DNA of 36,613 nucleotides from NCBI GenBank assembly GCA_020072845.1, contig JAIQGF010000024.1, forward strand, positions 1 to 36,613, read 5' to 3'. Source of the stretch: Terriglobia bacterium. Lineage in GTDB: Bacteria; Acidobacteriota; Terriglobia; Terriglobales; Acidobacteriaceae. The position numbers and the translations under genes were made by a program. Position 1 is the first letter of the stretch, and every line of letters starts with the position of its first letter. Below, in pieces: positions 14,680 through 22,915 of this stretch. A model generated the notes under the pieces. The model had not been told where the DNA came from. It saw only the letters and a program-made list of their open reading frames with translations, and searched no databases.

Positions 14680-15007
14680 CGTTTTTGAAGCCGCACTGGA
14701 TCCGACAAAAGGCAGCGAGCAAGCAGGGACTAGACCTGTCATCGTCGTCAGTAGGGACTCGATCAACGCCAACAGTCCGGTGGTGGTGGTAGTCCCTACG
14801 ACTGACGCTGCGAACGTAAAAAAGCAATACCCAAGTCACGTATTCCTGGCAAAGCAGTGCGGCGGTTTAACGAAGGACAGCATGGCGAAGGGTGAGCAGA
14901 TTCGGGCGATTGAAGTGTCGAGATTCACAAACTATTACGGCAGGCTGGACGCGACCCAAATGGCGAAAATTGACACTGCTATTAAGACGACGCTGTTCTT
15001 AAAGTAA
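14627..15007 (+). CDS. MazF/PemK-family mRNA endoribonuclease toxin
   Basis: A 126-residue toxin expected to cut mRNA (or other RNA) at short sequences and arrest growth when free of antitoxin. TRGDVFEAALDPTKGSEQAG followed by RPVIVVS is the diagnostic N-terminal block of MazF/PemK, with the conserved arginine and the GSEQ loop; then VVVVVPTT and KGEQIRAIEVSRF, the usual second and last conserved blocks. The ATG at 14627 lies within the antitoxin gene after AACAGG; no closer start fits. It converges on hemB, whose stop is about 30 bases away on the other strand, with no clear terminator between. Confidence 0.88.
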   Translation: MSKTPTNPKQLPKPTRGDVFEAALDPTKGSEQAGTRPVIVVSRDSINANSPVVVVVPTTDAANVKKQYPSHVFLAKQCGGLTKDSMAKGEQIRAIEVSRFTNYYGRLDATQMAKIDTAIKTTLFLK

Positions 15008-15037
15008 TTCCCTGCCAGAACGTCAGTTTTGCCTCCC

Positions 15038-16093
15038 CTACGCCAGCAACTTCGCCGCATCCTTGGCGAAGTAGGTGAGGATGATGCTGGCGCCGGCGCG
15101 CTGGATCGAGGTCAGCGATTCCAGCATGACGCGATCGCGATCGATCCAGCCATTGCGCGCGGCGGCTTCGATCATGGCAAACTCGCCCGAGACCTGGTAG
15201 GCCGCCACCGGCACATTGCAGCGCTCGTAAGCGGCGCGGATCACGTCCAGGTAGGGCAGCGCCGGCTTGACCATGATGATGTCGGCGCCTTCCTCCAGGT
15301 CAAGCTCGATTTCCTTCAGCGCCTCGCGGAGGTTGGCGGGATCCATCTGGTAGCTGCGCCGGTCGCCGAACTGCGGCGCGGAATCGGCGGCCTCGCGGAA
15401 CGGCCCGTAGAAACCGCTGGCGAACTTGGCGGCGTAGCTGAGGATGGGAGTGTTGGTGAAGCCGTTGTCGTCGAGTCCCTTGCGAATCGCGGCCACGCGC
15501 CCGTCCATCATGTCGCTGGGCGCAATGATGTCCATGCCGGCCCTGGCCTGCGAAACCGCCGTCTTGGCCAGGATGTCGAGGGTAACGTCGTTCACGATCT
15601 CGAACTCGTCGGCCAGCGCCTGCTCGACCGCCGCGCCCACCGACTTTGTGACCACAACGCGCGCGCCCTGGTGCGCCGGTCTCGCCTTCTGCTGCACGAT
15701 GCCGCAGTGCCCGTGGCTCATGTACTCGCACAGGCAGACGTCGCCGACCACCATCAGTTCGCGGACCTCGCGCTTGATCGCCCGGGTGGCGCGCTGCACG
15801 ATGCCGTCATCTTCCCAGGCGCCGGTGGCGATCTCGTCCTTCTTTTCCGGCAGGCCGAACAGGATGACGGCCGGAATGCCGAGCGCCTTCACCTGGCGTG
15901 CCTCTTTCACCGCCTCGTCAACCGACAGGTTGAAGACGCCGGGCATGGAGCGGATTTCCTTGCGCACACCCTCGCCCGGGCAGACGAACAGCGGGTAGAT
16001 GAAGCCCTCGGGGGTAAGGCGGGTTTCCCGGACAAAGGAACGCAATGCGTCGCTGGAGCGCAGGCGGCGCGGGCGCTGAATGGGAAAGCTCAT
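15038..16093 (-). CDS. hemB: Delta-aminolevulinic acid dehydratase (porphobilinogen synthase)
   Basis: A 351-residue HemB that condenses two 5-aminolevulinate molecules into porphobilinogen, the second committed step of haem and tetrapyrrole synthesis. Schiff-base lysines in [15 protein letters not shown] (Lys223) and [13 protein letters not shown] (Lys276). The zinc-type cysteine triad is present in [14 protein letters not shown] (Cys120, Cys122, Cys130). Compared with the E. coli enzyme the segment right after HGHCG is about 27 residues longer (about 134-160, [15 protein letters not shown] onward), in the active-site lid region. Start ATG 16093; an extended -10 (TGCTAGAAT) lies about 75 bases upstream. 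No other haem gene is in the window. Confidence 0.95.
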   Translation of the reverse strand: MSFPIQRPRRLRSSDALRSFVRETRLTPEGFIYPLFVCPGEGVRKEIRSMPGVFNLSVDEAVKEARQVKALGIPAVILFGLPEKKDEIATGAWEDDGIVQRATRAIKREVRELMVVGDVCLCEYMSHGHCGIVQQKARPAHQGARVVVTKSVGAAVEQALADEFEIVNDVTLDILAKTAVSQARAGMDIIAPSDMMDGRVAAIRKGLDDNGFTNTPILSYAAKFASGFYGPFREAADSAPQFGDRRSYQMDPANLREALKEIELDLEEGADIIMVKPALPYLDVIRAAYERCNVPVAAYQVSGEFAMIEAAARNGWIDRDRVMLESLTSIQRAGASIILTYFAKDAAKLLA

Positions 16094-16165
16094 AACGACC
16101 TCGCGATGAAAGTACGGCGGGGCCCCCAGCGCGCGCCGGTTTTGCGCGTGATGGGGTACTCCTGA

Positions 16166-16174
16166 ATTCTAGCA
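16166..16174 (-). promoter_or_regulatory. Candidate extended -10 promoter of hemB
   Basis: The minus strand reads TGCTAGAAT (TAGAAT at 16171-16166, TGC at 16174-16172). No -35 match is evident at the usual spacing. The leader would be about 65 bases. Confidence 0.4.
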
Positions 16175-16291
16175 CCCGGAATCGCGCCCGAATGCCCGCG
16201 AGGCATGATTTATGCCGGCGTGATGGCGATCACCGACAGTGGTGACCCGTCGACATTGTGGCGGTAGCGCTTTCGTTGCCGGCTGCGCAGC

Positions 16292-16341
16292 ACCGAGTAC
16301 CAAGGTCCTGCTCGGTACCAGGTACTCGGTACTCGCAGTTA
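16292..16341. repeat. 7-bp GTACCGA-type repeat with perfect 10-bp inverted arms after the bactofilin stop
   Basis: ACCGAGTACC (16292-16301) is the exact inverse complement of GGTACTCGGT (16321-16330). Read on the minus strand, the bactofilin stop TAA is followed at once by CTGCGA, GTACCGA, GTACCTG, GTACCGA units. It is a hairpin without U-tract and belongs to the family of stop-codon-adjacent repeats. Confidence 0.75.
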
Positions 16342-16863
16342 CGCCGAAACGGAGTTCGTGTGTTCCGTCTCAACCGGCTTGGGGGAGGAAGAAATCTGAA
16401 TGTCAGGCGTCTTATGCCGCGCCGATTCCGCCCGCCGCATGTCAATGCTGCCCTTGAAATACGCGCCTTCCTCGATGCTGACGCTGTGCGCGGTGACGTC
16501 GCCGACCAGCGAGCCGCCGTTGCGGATGTCAATGCGCTCGCTGACATTCACGTTGCCGACCACCGACCCGCGCACCACAACCTCGCGCGCGACCACGTTG
16601 GACTGCACGGTCGCTTCCGGGCCGATGTTCAGGTAGGAGGTGTCCAGGCGGATGGCGCCTTTCACGTGACCTTCCACGTGCAGCGGTTCGGAACCGGTGA
16701 TGTCGCCGGTGAGGGTGAGGCTCTTGCCGATCACCGAAACGTTCTGCGGCGGCAGCGTGGCGACGCGCGCGGCCATCGAGGTTTCATGAGGCCGCGGCAC
16801 TGCCGCCAGAGGTTCGGGCGTGGGCGAGCTCTTGGGAGGGTAAGTTGGCTTGTCATTCCACAT
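16339..16863 (-). CDS. Bactofilin-family cytoskeletal protein
   Basis: A 174-residue bactofilin: a Pro/Ser-rich N-terminal tail (about 1-40), a central right-handed beta-helix domain (about 42-140: VSVIGKSLTLTGDITGSEPL, HVEGHVKGAIRLDT, VVRGSVVGNVNVSERIDI, GGSLVGDVTAHSVSIEEGAY) built of repeating V-x-G-x-V turns, and a disordered tail. Bactofilins polymerise without nucleotide and scaffold cell-wall enzymes, polarity factors or stalk formation. Start ATG 16863 is chosen for its GGAGG site 9 bases upstream; the longer frame to 16968 adds only low-complexity residues. It is divergent from mutS2 and upstream of hemB. Its exact role here is unknown. Confidence 0.9.
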   Translation of the reverse strand: MWNDKPTYPPKSSPTPEPLAAVPRPHETSMAARVATLPPQNVSVIGKSLTLTGDITGSEPLHVEGHVKGAIRLDTSYLNIGPEATVQSNVVAREVVVRGSVVGNVNVSERIDIRNGGSLVGDVTAHSVSIEEGAYFKGSIDMRRAESARHKTPDIQISSSPKPVETEHTNSVSA

Positions 16864-17032
16864 AGGTAAATGCCTCCGGGGACCGTGGCGTTCTGAATTC
16901 ATATCGCGGCCCGGCCCCCGAGCACAGGTGCCGATAGGCCATGGCCCCGTGACCGGGGTCCCCGTCACGCGCCGCGCGTGATGGGGTGGGAGTCATTGGC
17001 CTTCAGTGCCTCGCGAGCCAAAACCGTTTACC

Positions 17033-19543
17033 ATGTCGAGGATGCCGGAATCCCTGCGCCATACCAGCGCGCGCGTGCTGGAATTCGATGCGCTGCGCCC
17101 GATGCTGAGCGGCTATGCCTGGTCGCCGCTGGGCAAAACGCGGGTGGAGCGGCTGCAGCCGACCGCCGACCGGGCGTGGATCGAGCGCCAGCAGCAGCTC
17201 ACCGCCGAGGTCCGGCGCTTCCTGCGCTCCGGCGGCCACTTCGATTTTTCCGGCCTTACTGATCCCGGAGTGCTGGTGGAAAAATCGCGCATTGAAGGCG
17301 CGGCGCTGGAAACCGTGCAATTGCGCGATATCGTGCTGGTGGTGGACCGCGCCGACGAGTGGCGGCATACCTTGCAGAATCCGCCGTCGGCGATGCGTGC
17401 GCCGAAACCGGGCGAGCCAGCGCAAGCGACGGACGATGCCGGGAATCCCTGGCCGGCGGTAACCGAACTTTCGGCCGCGATTTCTGACTTCACGGAATTT
17501 CTTCGCTACTTCCGCAACAAGATCCTGCCCGACGGCACCCTGGACGATCGCGCCTCGCCGGAACTGGCGCGCGTCCGCCGCGAGGTCGAGAAGCAGAAGC
17601 GCCTTATCCAGGACTCGCTGCACGCCTACCTGCGCCGGCTGGCCGAGGGCGGCGCGGTGCAGGAAGAGCTGGTCACTATCCGCGGCGAGCGCTTCGTGAT
17701 CCCGGTCAAGGTGGAGCAGAAAAAGCGCGTGCAGGGCGTGGTGCACGGCGCCAGCTCCAGCGGGCAAACGGTGTTCGTCGAGCCGCTGGAAACCATCGAG
17801 CAGAACAACGAACTGGTCCGCCTGCTGGAAGAGGAGCAGGAGGAGGTCCACCGCATTCTGCTGGACATGACGCGCCGCGTGGCCGAGCAGTCGTGGGCCA
17901 TCCAGGCCGCCACCGACGCGCTGGGCGAACTCGAGCTGCAATTTGCCAAGGCCCGTTTCGCCGACGATTACCGGTGCGCGGCGGTCACTTTTACCTCCGG
18001 CAAATTGTTCTTGAAAGACGCGCGCCACCCTCTTCTGGAGCGCACTCTGCGCGGGAAATCACAGTCCGTGGTGCCGATCACGGTCGAGCTTGACGCCGGC
18101 CCGGATGTTGCGCGTGATGGAGTGGAGGATCACCGCCAGCTCGTGGTCACCGGCCCCAACACCGGCGGCAAGACGGTTGCGCTCAAGACCATCGGCCTGC
18201 TCGCGCTGCTGGCGCAGTCGGGCATTCCCGTGCCCGCGGACCGCGCCGAGCTTCCGGTGTTCGACGCCGTGCTCGCCGATATCGGCGATTACCAGTCGAT
18301 CGAGCAGAACCTCTCGACGTTTTCCGCCCACGTCACCAACATTGATTTCATCTCGCGCACCGCGACGCCGGATTCGCTCGTGCTGCTGGACGAACTTGGC
18401 GCCGCCACCGATCCGGAGGAAGGCGCGGCGCTGGCGGTCGCCATTGCCGAGCACTTCCGCCGCCTCGGCTGCACCAGCGTGATCTCGACCCACCACACGT
18501 CGCTGAAAGTGTATGGCGCGAATACGCCGGGCGTGCTCAATGCCGCCGTCGGCTTCGATGAGCGGACCCTGCAGCCGACCTACGAACTGCGCGTCGGCGT
18601 GCCCGGGGCCTCGGCGGGCATCAACATTGCGCAGCGGCTCGGCCTGAATCCGGCCATCATTCGCTCGGCGCGCTCCCGCCTCGGCGCGCAGGCGCAGGAC
18701 GTCGGCAAATTTCTCGACCGCCTCCACGGCGAACTGCGTGAAGCCGAAACCGAACGCCGCCGCCTGCAAGCGCGCGAGCAGGAACTGCAGCGCGAAAAGG
18801 ACCGTCTCGCCGCCGAGGGTTTGAAAGAGCAGCGCGGGCGCATTCGCGAACTAGACGACAAGCTGGCCTCGCTGATGCGCGATTTCGAGTACCACGCGCG
18901 CGAAGCGGTGCAGGCGGTGCAGGACCGGGCCGCGCAGCAAAAGCTGTCGAAAGAAGCGGAGCGGCGCATTGCCAAGCTGCGGCGCGAGTTTCGCGAGCAG
19001 TTCGACCAGACGGTCGTCGCCCACACCACCGGCGCCGACCGCGAGGACCAGCACGCGCAGCCCCACGTTGTGGGGCGCGTCCTGGAGGGCGACACGGTAA
19101 AATTGAAATCACTGGGGCGCACCGGGCAGGTGAAACGCCGGGTGGGCGACGACCAGTACGAGGTCGCGGTTGGTGCGATGACGATGAAGATTCGCCAGGA
19201 CGACATCGCGGAGGTAGTCGCGCGCGCCGCCGATAACCCCGTCAGAGCCGCCCGCGCACACGGCGTTTCCGTCACGCTGGAGAAAGAAGACCTGACCACG
19301 CCGACCGAGATCAACGTCATCGGCCGCAACGTGGATGACGCCACCCGCGAGGTCGAAAAATTCGTGGACCGTGCTTTCCTGGCCGGGCTGCCGAAGGTCC
19401 GCATCGTGCACGGCAGCGGCATGGGCATTCTGCGGAAAGCGCTGCGCGAATATCTGAAGTCGCATCCTCACGTCGCCAGCGTCGCCGAGCCTCCGCAGCA
19501 AGAGGGCGGCGGCGGCGCGACCGTGGTGGAGCTGCGAGTATGA
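17033..19543 (+). CDS. mutS2: MutS2-family ATPase with C-terminal Smr domain
   Basis: About 836 residues. MutS2 lacks the mismatch-recognition domains of MutS; it suppresses recombination and, in Bacillus, acts on collided ribosomes. Visible parts: MutS-type core and lever; Walker A GPNTGGKT at about 374-381; Walker B and signature LVLLDELGAATDPEEG; STHHTSLK; a long charged coiled coil (about 520-650, REAETERRRLQAREQELQRE); a KOW-like segment GDTVKLKSLGRTGQVKRRV; and the C-terminal Smr nuclease domain with VRIVHGSGMGILRKALREYL and the conserved HGxG. The start is uncertain: ATG 17033 or 17042 are better than GTG 17006, and none has a good ribosome site. It overlaps the carbonic anhydrase start by ATGA. 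Confidence 0.93.
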   Translation: MSRMPESLRHTSARVLEFDALRPMLSGYAWSPLGKTRVERLQPTADRAWIERQQQLTAEVRRFLRSGGHFDFSGLTDPGVLVEKSRIEGAALETVQLRDIVLVVDRADEWRHTLQNPPSAMRAPKPGEPAQATDDAGNPWPAVTELSAAISDFTEFLRYFRNKILPDGTLDDRASPELARVRREVEKQKRLIQDSLHAYLRRLAEGGAVQEELVTIRGERFVIPVKVEQKKRVQGVVHGASSSGQTVFVEPLETIEQNNELVRLLEEEQEEVHRILLDMTRRVAEQSWAIQAATDALGELELQFAKARFADDYRCAAVTFTSGKLFLKDARHPLLERTLRGKSQSVVPITVELDAGPDVARDGVEDHRQLVVTGPNTGGKTVALKTIGLLALLAQSGIPVPADRAELPVFDAVLADIGDYQSIEQNLSTFSAHVTNIDFISRTATPDSLVLLDELGAATDPEEGAALAVAIAEHFRRLGCTSVISTHHTSLKVYGANTPGVLNAAVGFDERTLQPTYELRVGVPGASAGINIAQRLGLNPAIIRSARSRLGAQAQDVGKFLDRLHGELREAETERRRLQAREQELQREKDRLAAEGLKEQRGRIRELDDKLASLMRDFEYHAREAVQAVQDRAAQQKLSKEAERRIAKLRREFREQFDQTVVAHTTGADREDQHAQPHVVGRVLEGDTVKLKSLGRTGQVKRRVGDDQYEVAVGAMTMKIRQDDIAEVVARAADNPVRAARAHGVSVTLEKEDLTTPTEINVIGRNVDDATREVEKFVDRAFLAGLPKVRIVHGSGMGILRKALREYLKSHPHVASVAEPPQQEGGGGATVVELRV

Positions 19544-20118
19544 CTGCCGAAGAGATCTGGAGAGACCTGATGGCCGGCAACGAGCGCTTCCGCAGCGGGC
19601 AACCGCAGCCGCGCGATCTGGAGCGTGAACGCGAAGCGGCGGCCCAGGCCCGGCAGCCCAAGGCAATGATCTTGGCTTGCTGCGACAGCCGTGTCGCCCC
19701 GGAGATCATCTTCGACCAGCGGCTCGGCGATTTGTTCGTGGTGCGCGTCGCCGGCAACGTCGCCGACAAGTTGGCGATCGGCTCCCTCGAATTCGCCGCC
19801 GATCTTCTGGGTGTCTGCTTGCTGATCGTCATCGGCCACCAGCATTGCAAAGCCGTCGAGGCGGCGTGCTCCATTGACAAGGCCAGCTCGCCGAACATTA
19901 AGGCAATCATCAAGGCAGTCCGAAATTCCGGCGCCTCGGCCGGCATCGACGGCGGCGGCCAGGATGCCCTGCGCAACGTCGAGAAACAGGACGCCCGCGC
20001 GGTGGCGCAGGCTGTGCTCGACCGCAGCGACCTCCTCCGCGACCGCGTGCGTCGCGGTGATTTTGCAATCGTGACCGCTTATTACCACCTTGACACCGGC
20101 ACGGTGGAGCGGCTGTAA
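19540..20118 (+). CDS. Beta-class carbonic anhydrase
   Basis: A 192-residue zinc enzyme interconverting CO2 and bicarbonate. The zinc ligands are in ACCDSRVAPE (Cys of CxDSR, with the Asp-Arg dyad) and GHQHCKAV (His and Cys). VVRVAGNVAD and GSLEFAADLLGV are also typical. It is translationally coupled to mutS2 by ATGA. No signal peptide, so it acts in the cytoplasm, probably supplying bicarbonate to carboxylases. Length is usual for the shorter bacterial beta-CA group. Confidence 0.92.
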   Translation: MTAEEIWRDLMAGNERFRSGQPQPRDLEREREAAAQARQPKAMILACCDSRVAPEIIFDQRLGDLFVVRVAGNVADKLAIGSLEFAADLLGVCLLIVIGHQHCKAVEAACSIDKASSPNIKAIIKAVRNSGASAGIDGGGQDALRNVEKQDARAVAQAVLDRSDLLRDRVRRGDFAIVTAYYHLDTGTVERL

Positions 20119-20255
20119 TTTCGGCCCGGTTTTCCAACGCTCCCGCAAGTTATCGCCAAGTTTTCCACAGGTAATCAACAGAATTAATGCAGTTAATTGT
20201 TGTGAGCAGCGAAGCGCCTTGAGAATCTACCGACAATCTCGAATGGGGTTCTTGT

Positions 20256-20534
20256 ATGAAAGACAATCTCCCCCAGGCCCCCGAGTGGATACCAGAGTCG
20301 GAGTTTCGCGACACGCTGCTGGTGCGGAAGCTTCCGGCCGCGTTGCGCGACAAGAATTTCTTCTGGATCAACGTGCGCCAGTACCTGACGCACGATGACG
20401 CGCAGTTGCCGCCCGAAGACTATCTCCGCCACTGGCAAGAAATTTACGAGTGCTGCTTGTCGGATGACCTTTCGAAGTTGCGACGCGTTTCGTACCTCAG
20501 CTTCGAAGTGCCGCAGCGGAATGACGTGCACTAG
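20256..20534 (+). CDS. Small protein of unknown function
   Basis: A 92-residue soluble protein, rich in aromatic and charged residues (PEWIPESEFRD, KNFFWINVRQYLTHDD, YLRHWQEIYECCLSDDL). The ATG follows GGGG at about 7 bases. Composition and codon use look like a real gene. No known domain is apparent and there is no membrane segment. It stands alone between the carbonic anhydrase and dnaG with gaps of about 140 and 210 bases, so it probably has its own promoter. Function not inferred. Confidence 0.6.
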   Translation: MKDNLPQAPEWIPESEFRDTLLVRKLPAALRDKNFFWINVRQYLTHDDAQLPPEDYLRHWQEIYECCLSDDLSKLRRVSYLSFEVPQRNDVH

Positions 20535-20657
20535 CCAGCGGACAGGTTCGCAAGGGCGCCGATAAGCCGCGCCGCAAGCCGTCAAGAGGACCTTGGCGGC
20601 CGTGGCTGAGCGTACTTCTGTCGCCCATCACCCTTCATTTCCACCGCGACACAGAGG

Positions 20658-20666
20658 TTATCCACA
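20658..20666 (+). promoter_or_regulatory. DnaA-box match upstream of dnaG
   Basis: TTATCCACA matches the classic DnaA box exactly, about 77 bases before the dnaG start; TTTTCCACA at 20161-20169 differs by one base. Isolated boxes occur by chance, so binding is only possible. Regulation of primase by DnaA would be a sensible role. Too few boxes for an origin. Confidence 0.35.
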
Positions 20667-20728
20667 GCATTTCGTCTGCCGGCGTTTAGTTCCGCCTGCA
20701 ATCGCCTAGGAACTTTCCCTGGTAAGTT

Positions 20729-20745
20729 TATAAAATTGTGCGGTG
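20729..20745 (+). promoter_or_regulatory. Candidate -10 placing dnaG on a leaderless transcript
   Basis: TATAAA (20729-20734, within TTTATAAAAT) ends 8 bases before the GTG start at 20743, the distance at which transcription would begin at the start codon. No ribosome site is present between them. The gltX gene shows the same 8-base spacing. Confidence 0.4.
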
Positions 20746-22644
20746 TCTCAGCCCGGCGATTTCGCGTACACCGTCAAGCAGCAGGCCGACATCGTCCGCA
20801 TCGTCGGCGAGTACGTGAAGCTGAAAAAATCCGGCGCGCAGAACTTCACCGGCCTCTGTCCCTTTCACAACGAAAAAACCGGATCGTTCTCGGTGCACGC
20901 GACGCGGCAGTTCTACCACTGCTTCGGCTGCGGCGCCTCGGGCGACGTCTTCAGCTTCGTGCAGAAGATCGAAAACATCACCTTCCCCGAGGCGGTGCGC
21001 GCGGTCGCGCAGAAGCTTGGCATTCCGCTGCCCAAGGTCACCTACAGCAGCCCCGAGGAAGCGCGTGAAGCCAAACAGCGCGGCGCCCTGCTCGACCTGC
21101 ACGAGCGCGCCTGCGCGTTTTTTCAGGAGCAGTTGCAAAAGCCGGAGGGCGCCCACGCTCGCGAGTACCTGGCCGGCCGCGGCCTGGACCATGACACCAT
21201 CACGCGCTTCCGCATCGGCTACGCCCCCGATTCCGGTTTTCTCCTGCGCGATTATCTGAAACGCGATTTCGACGAGGAAATACTGCGCGCAAGCGGGGTG
21301 TTTTCGTGGAAAGAATCCGATGGCGACGGTCGACGGTCAACGGCTGACGGCCAAACCAACGCTGAAGCGCCGTCGACCGCAGACCGCAGACCGTCGACGA
21401 TGTATTCCAAATTCCGCAACCGCGTCCTGTTCCCCATCTGTAATGAAGGCGGGCGCGTGATCGCGTTCACCGGGCGCACCCTCAGCACCGACGAGAAGGC
21501 CGGACCCAAGTACCTAAACTCGCCCGAGACGCCCATCTACTCGAAATCGCGCGTGCTGTTCAACCTGGACAAGGCGAAGGAGTGGATTCGCAAGTTCGAC
21601 TACGCCATCCTCGTCGAGGGCCAGATGGACTGCATTAGTGTTTTCGCTGCCGGCATCGAAAACGTCATCGCGTCGTCCGGTACCGCCTTCACTGAGTTGC
21701 AGGCGCGATTGCTGGCCAGGTTCAGCCGCAGAATTGTGGTGAATTTCGATCCCGATACTGCCGGGGCCGCGGCCGCTGAGCGCTCCCTGGCGCTGCTCGT
21801 CCAGGAGGATTTTCAGATCAAGGTAGCCACGCTCGAGCCGGGATTGGATCCGGATCTGTTTATCCGCCGCCGGGGCAAGGCGGCGTACGAGGATGTCGTG
21901 CGCCACGCGCCCAAGTATTTCGACTACCTCATCGAGCGCGCCCGCAGCCAGTTCCCGGTGCGTACGCCCGAAGGCAAAGTGAAGGCCGTCAACTACCTGC
22001 TGCCGCACATTCAGCGCGTGCCCAGCAGAATTATGCGCGGCGAAATTGCCAATGAAATGGCGCAGAAGCTGGGAATCGATTCCGCCAATCTCCGCCAGGA
22101 ACTGAAGCACGCCGCCGCGAATCGCGGCACGAAGCAGGTGACGGCCTCGCCCGATGCCCAGGTCACGCAGGCCGAGCGCATCCTGATCCGGGCGCTGGCA
22201 TCGGCGAGCGACATCGCTCCCGGCGAGGGCACCACCTCCTCCCGTGACGGCGCCGATGACGAATTCGATGCCGCGCGCCAGGCCCGCTTCGCCCTGCATC
22301 ACGAGCGCTTGCACGAGGGCCTGGCGACCGAGTCTCTCCTGGAGCAACTGCTGGCCAGCGAATCCGCCGACGCCATGTCTCTCCCGCTCTCCGATTCCCA
22401 TCGCCGTCTGGTCGCCGAGATCCTGCTGGACGACGCGGAAGAACTCACGCCCGAGTTGGTGGATGGCGCCATCAACGCCCTGCGCCGCCGCGGCCTGGAG
22501 CGTCGCCAGAGACAGGTTCGGGCGCAGATCGTCGAAGCCGAGCGCCGCCAGGATGCTTCCGAACTTGGCCGCCTGCTTCGTCAAAAGGTCGAAATCGATC
22601 GCGCCCTGGGCAATGCGGCGGCCCCGGGTACTGCCAGCGCGTAG
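20743..22644 (+). CDS. dnaG: DNA primase with an in-frame repeat insertion
   Basis: A 633-residue DnaG that lays RNA primers for replication. N-terminal zinc-binding domain: LCPFHNEKTGSFSV and FYHCFGCGASGDVFSF (Cys-His-Cys-Cys; the usual KTPSF is KTGSF). Then the catalytic N-terminal subdomain (FAYTVKQQADIVRIVGEYV begins the protein), and the TOPRIM part with AILVEGQMDCISVFAAGI and VVNFDPDTAGAAAAERS. A helical C-terminal region for helicase contact follows. Between FSWKES and SKFRNRVLFP about 30 residues (about 190-220, Asp/Arg/Thr/Ser-rich) are encoded by a 7-bp inverted repeat and have no counterpart in ordinary DnaG. GTG start without ribosome site. rpoD follows on the same strand, a widespread arrangement. 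Confidence 0.95.
   Translation: MSQPGDFAYTVKQQADIVRIVGEYVKLKKSGAQNFTGLCPFHNEKTGSFSVHATRQFYHCFGCGASGDVFSFVQKIENITFPEAVRAVAQKLGIPLPKVTYSSPEEAREAKQRGALLDLHERACAFFQEQLQKPEGAHAREYLAGRGLDHDTITRFRIGYAPDSGFLLRDYLKRDFDEEILRASGVFSWKESDGDGRRSTADGQTNAEAPSTADRRPSTMYSKFRNRVLFPICNEGGRVIAFTGRTLSTDEKAGPKYLNSPETPIYSKSRVLFNLDKAKEWIRKFDYAILVEGQMDCISVFAAGIENVIASSGTAFTELQARLLARFSRRIVVNFDPDTAGAAAAERSLALLVQEDFQIKVATLEPGLDPDLFIRRRGKAAYEDVVRHAPKYFDYLIERARSQFPVRTPEGKVKAVNYLLPHIQRVPSRIMRGEIANEMAQKLGIDSANLRQELKHAAANRGTKQVTASPDAQVTQAERILIRALASASDIAPGEGTTSSRDGADDEFDAARQARFALHHERLHEGLATESLLEQLLASESADAMSLPLSDSHRRLVAEILLDDAEELTPELVDGAINALRRRGLERRQRQVRAQIVEAERRQDASELGRLLRQKVEIDRALGNAAAPGTASA
21324..21399. repeat. Inverted 7-bp repeat element inserted in frame in dnaG
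   Basis: Left arm 21324-21350: CGACGGT, CGACGGT, CAACGGC, TGACGG. Right arm 21371-21399: CGTCGAC, CGCAGAC, CGCAGAC, CGTCGAC, G. The arms are inverse to each other over a loop of about 20 bases, the same build as the intergenic elements at 2264 and 3793. The reading frame stays open throughout. Confidence 0.85.
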
Positions 22645-22797
22645 CCGCGCCAGCGTTACCAGGTGGTGGTGGCCCCATCTAGCAGCTTCTCCGCAACTAT
22701 CAACCGGTTTGGGGCATCTAACCTGTTGACGGCGTTCAGAATAGTCGCAAATGGCGAAGGGTTGCTTGAATTGTGACTGGGGCGAGCCACTCGGTTG

Positions 22798-22806
22798 TGC
22801 TAAAAT
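22798..22806 (+). promoter_or_regulatory. Candidate extended -10 promoter of rpoD
   Basis: TGCTAAAAT (TGC at 22798-22800, TAAAAT at 22801-22806). The leader to the TTG start would be about 100 bases. No -35 at normal spacing. Confidence 0.45.
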
Positions 22807-22915
22807 TCGAAAGTTTCTGCTCGACTGTGGTGTCCTAATACAGCTCCCGCCGCTATGAGCGCGACCGGTGTTCCCGGCCCTACGGGAATTGCCGTGCAGC
22901 AAGGGGTATTGCCAC

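Noticed and set aside
16144-16987. Shared 14-mer GCGCGTGATGGGGT at 16144-16157 and 16974-16987
   Set aside because: Two copies of a GC-rich 14-mer near hemB and mutS2 could be chance or a decayed repeat; no structure or spacing pattern supports a regulatory role.
20161-20666. Replication origin suggested by DnaA-box-like sequences and dnaG nearby
   Set aside because: Only one exact and one imperfect box, no AT-rich unwinding region, and no dnaA or dnaN gene.
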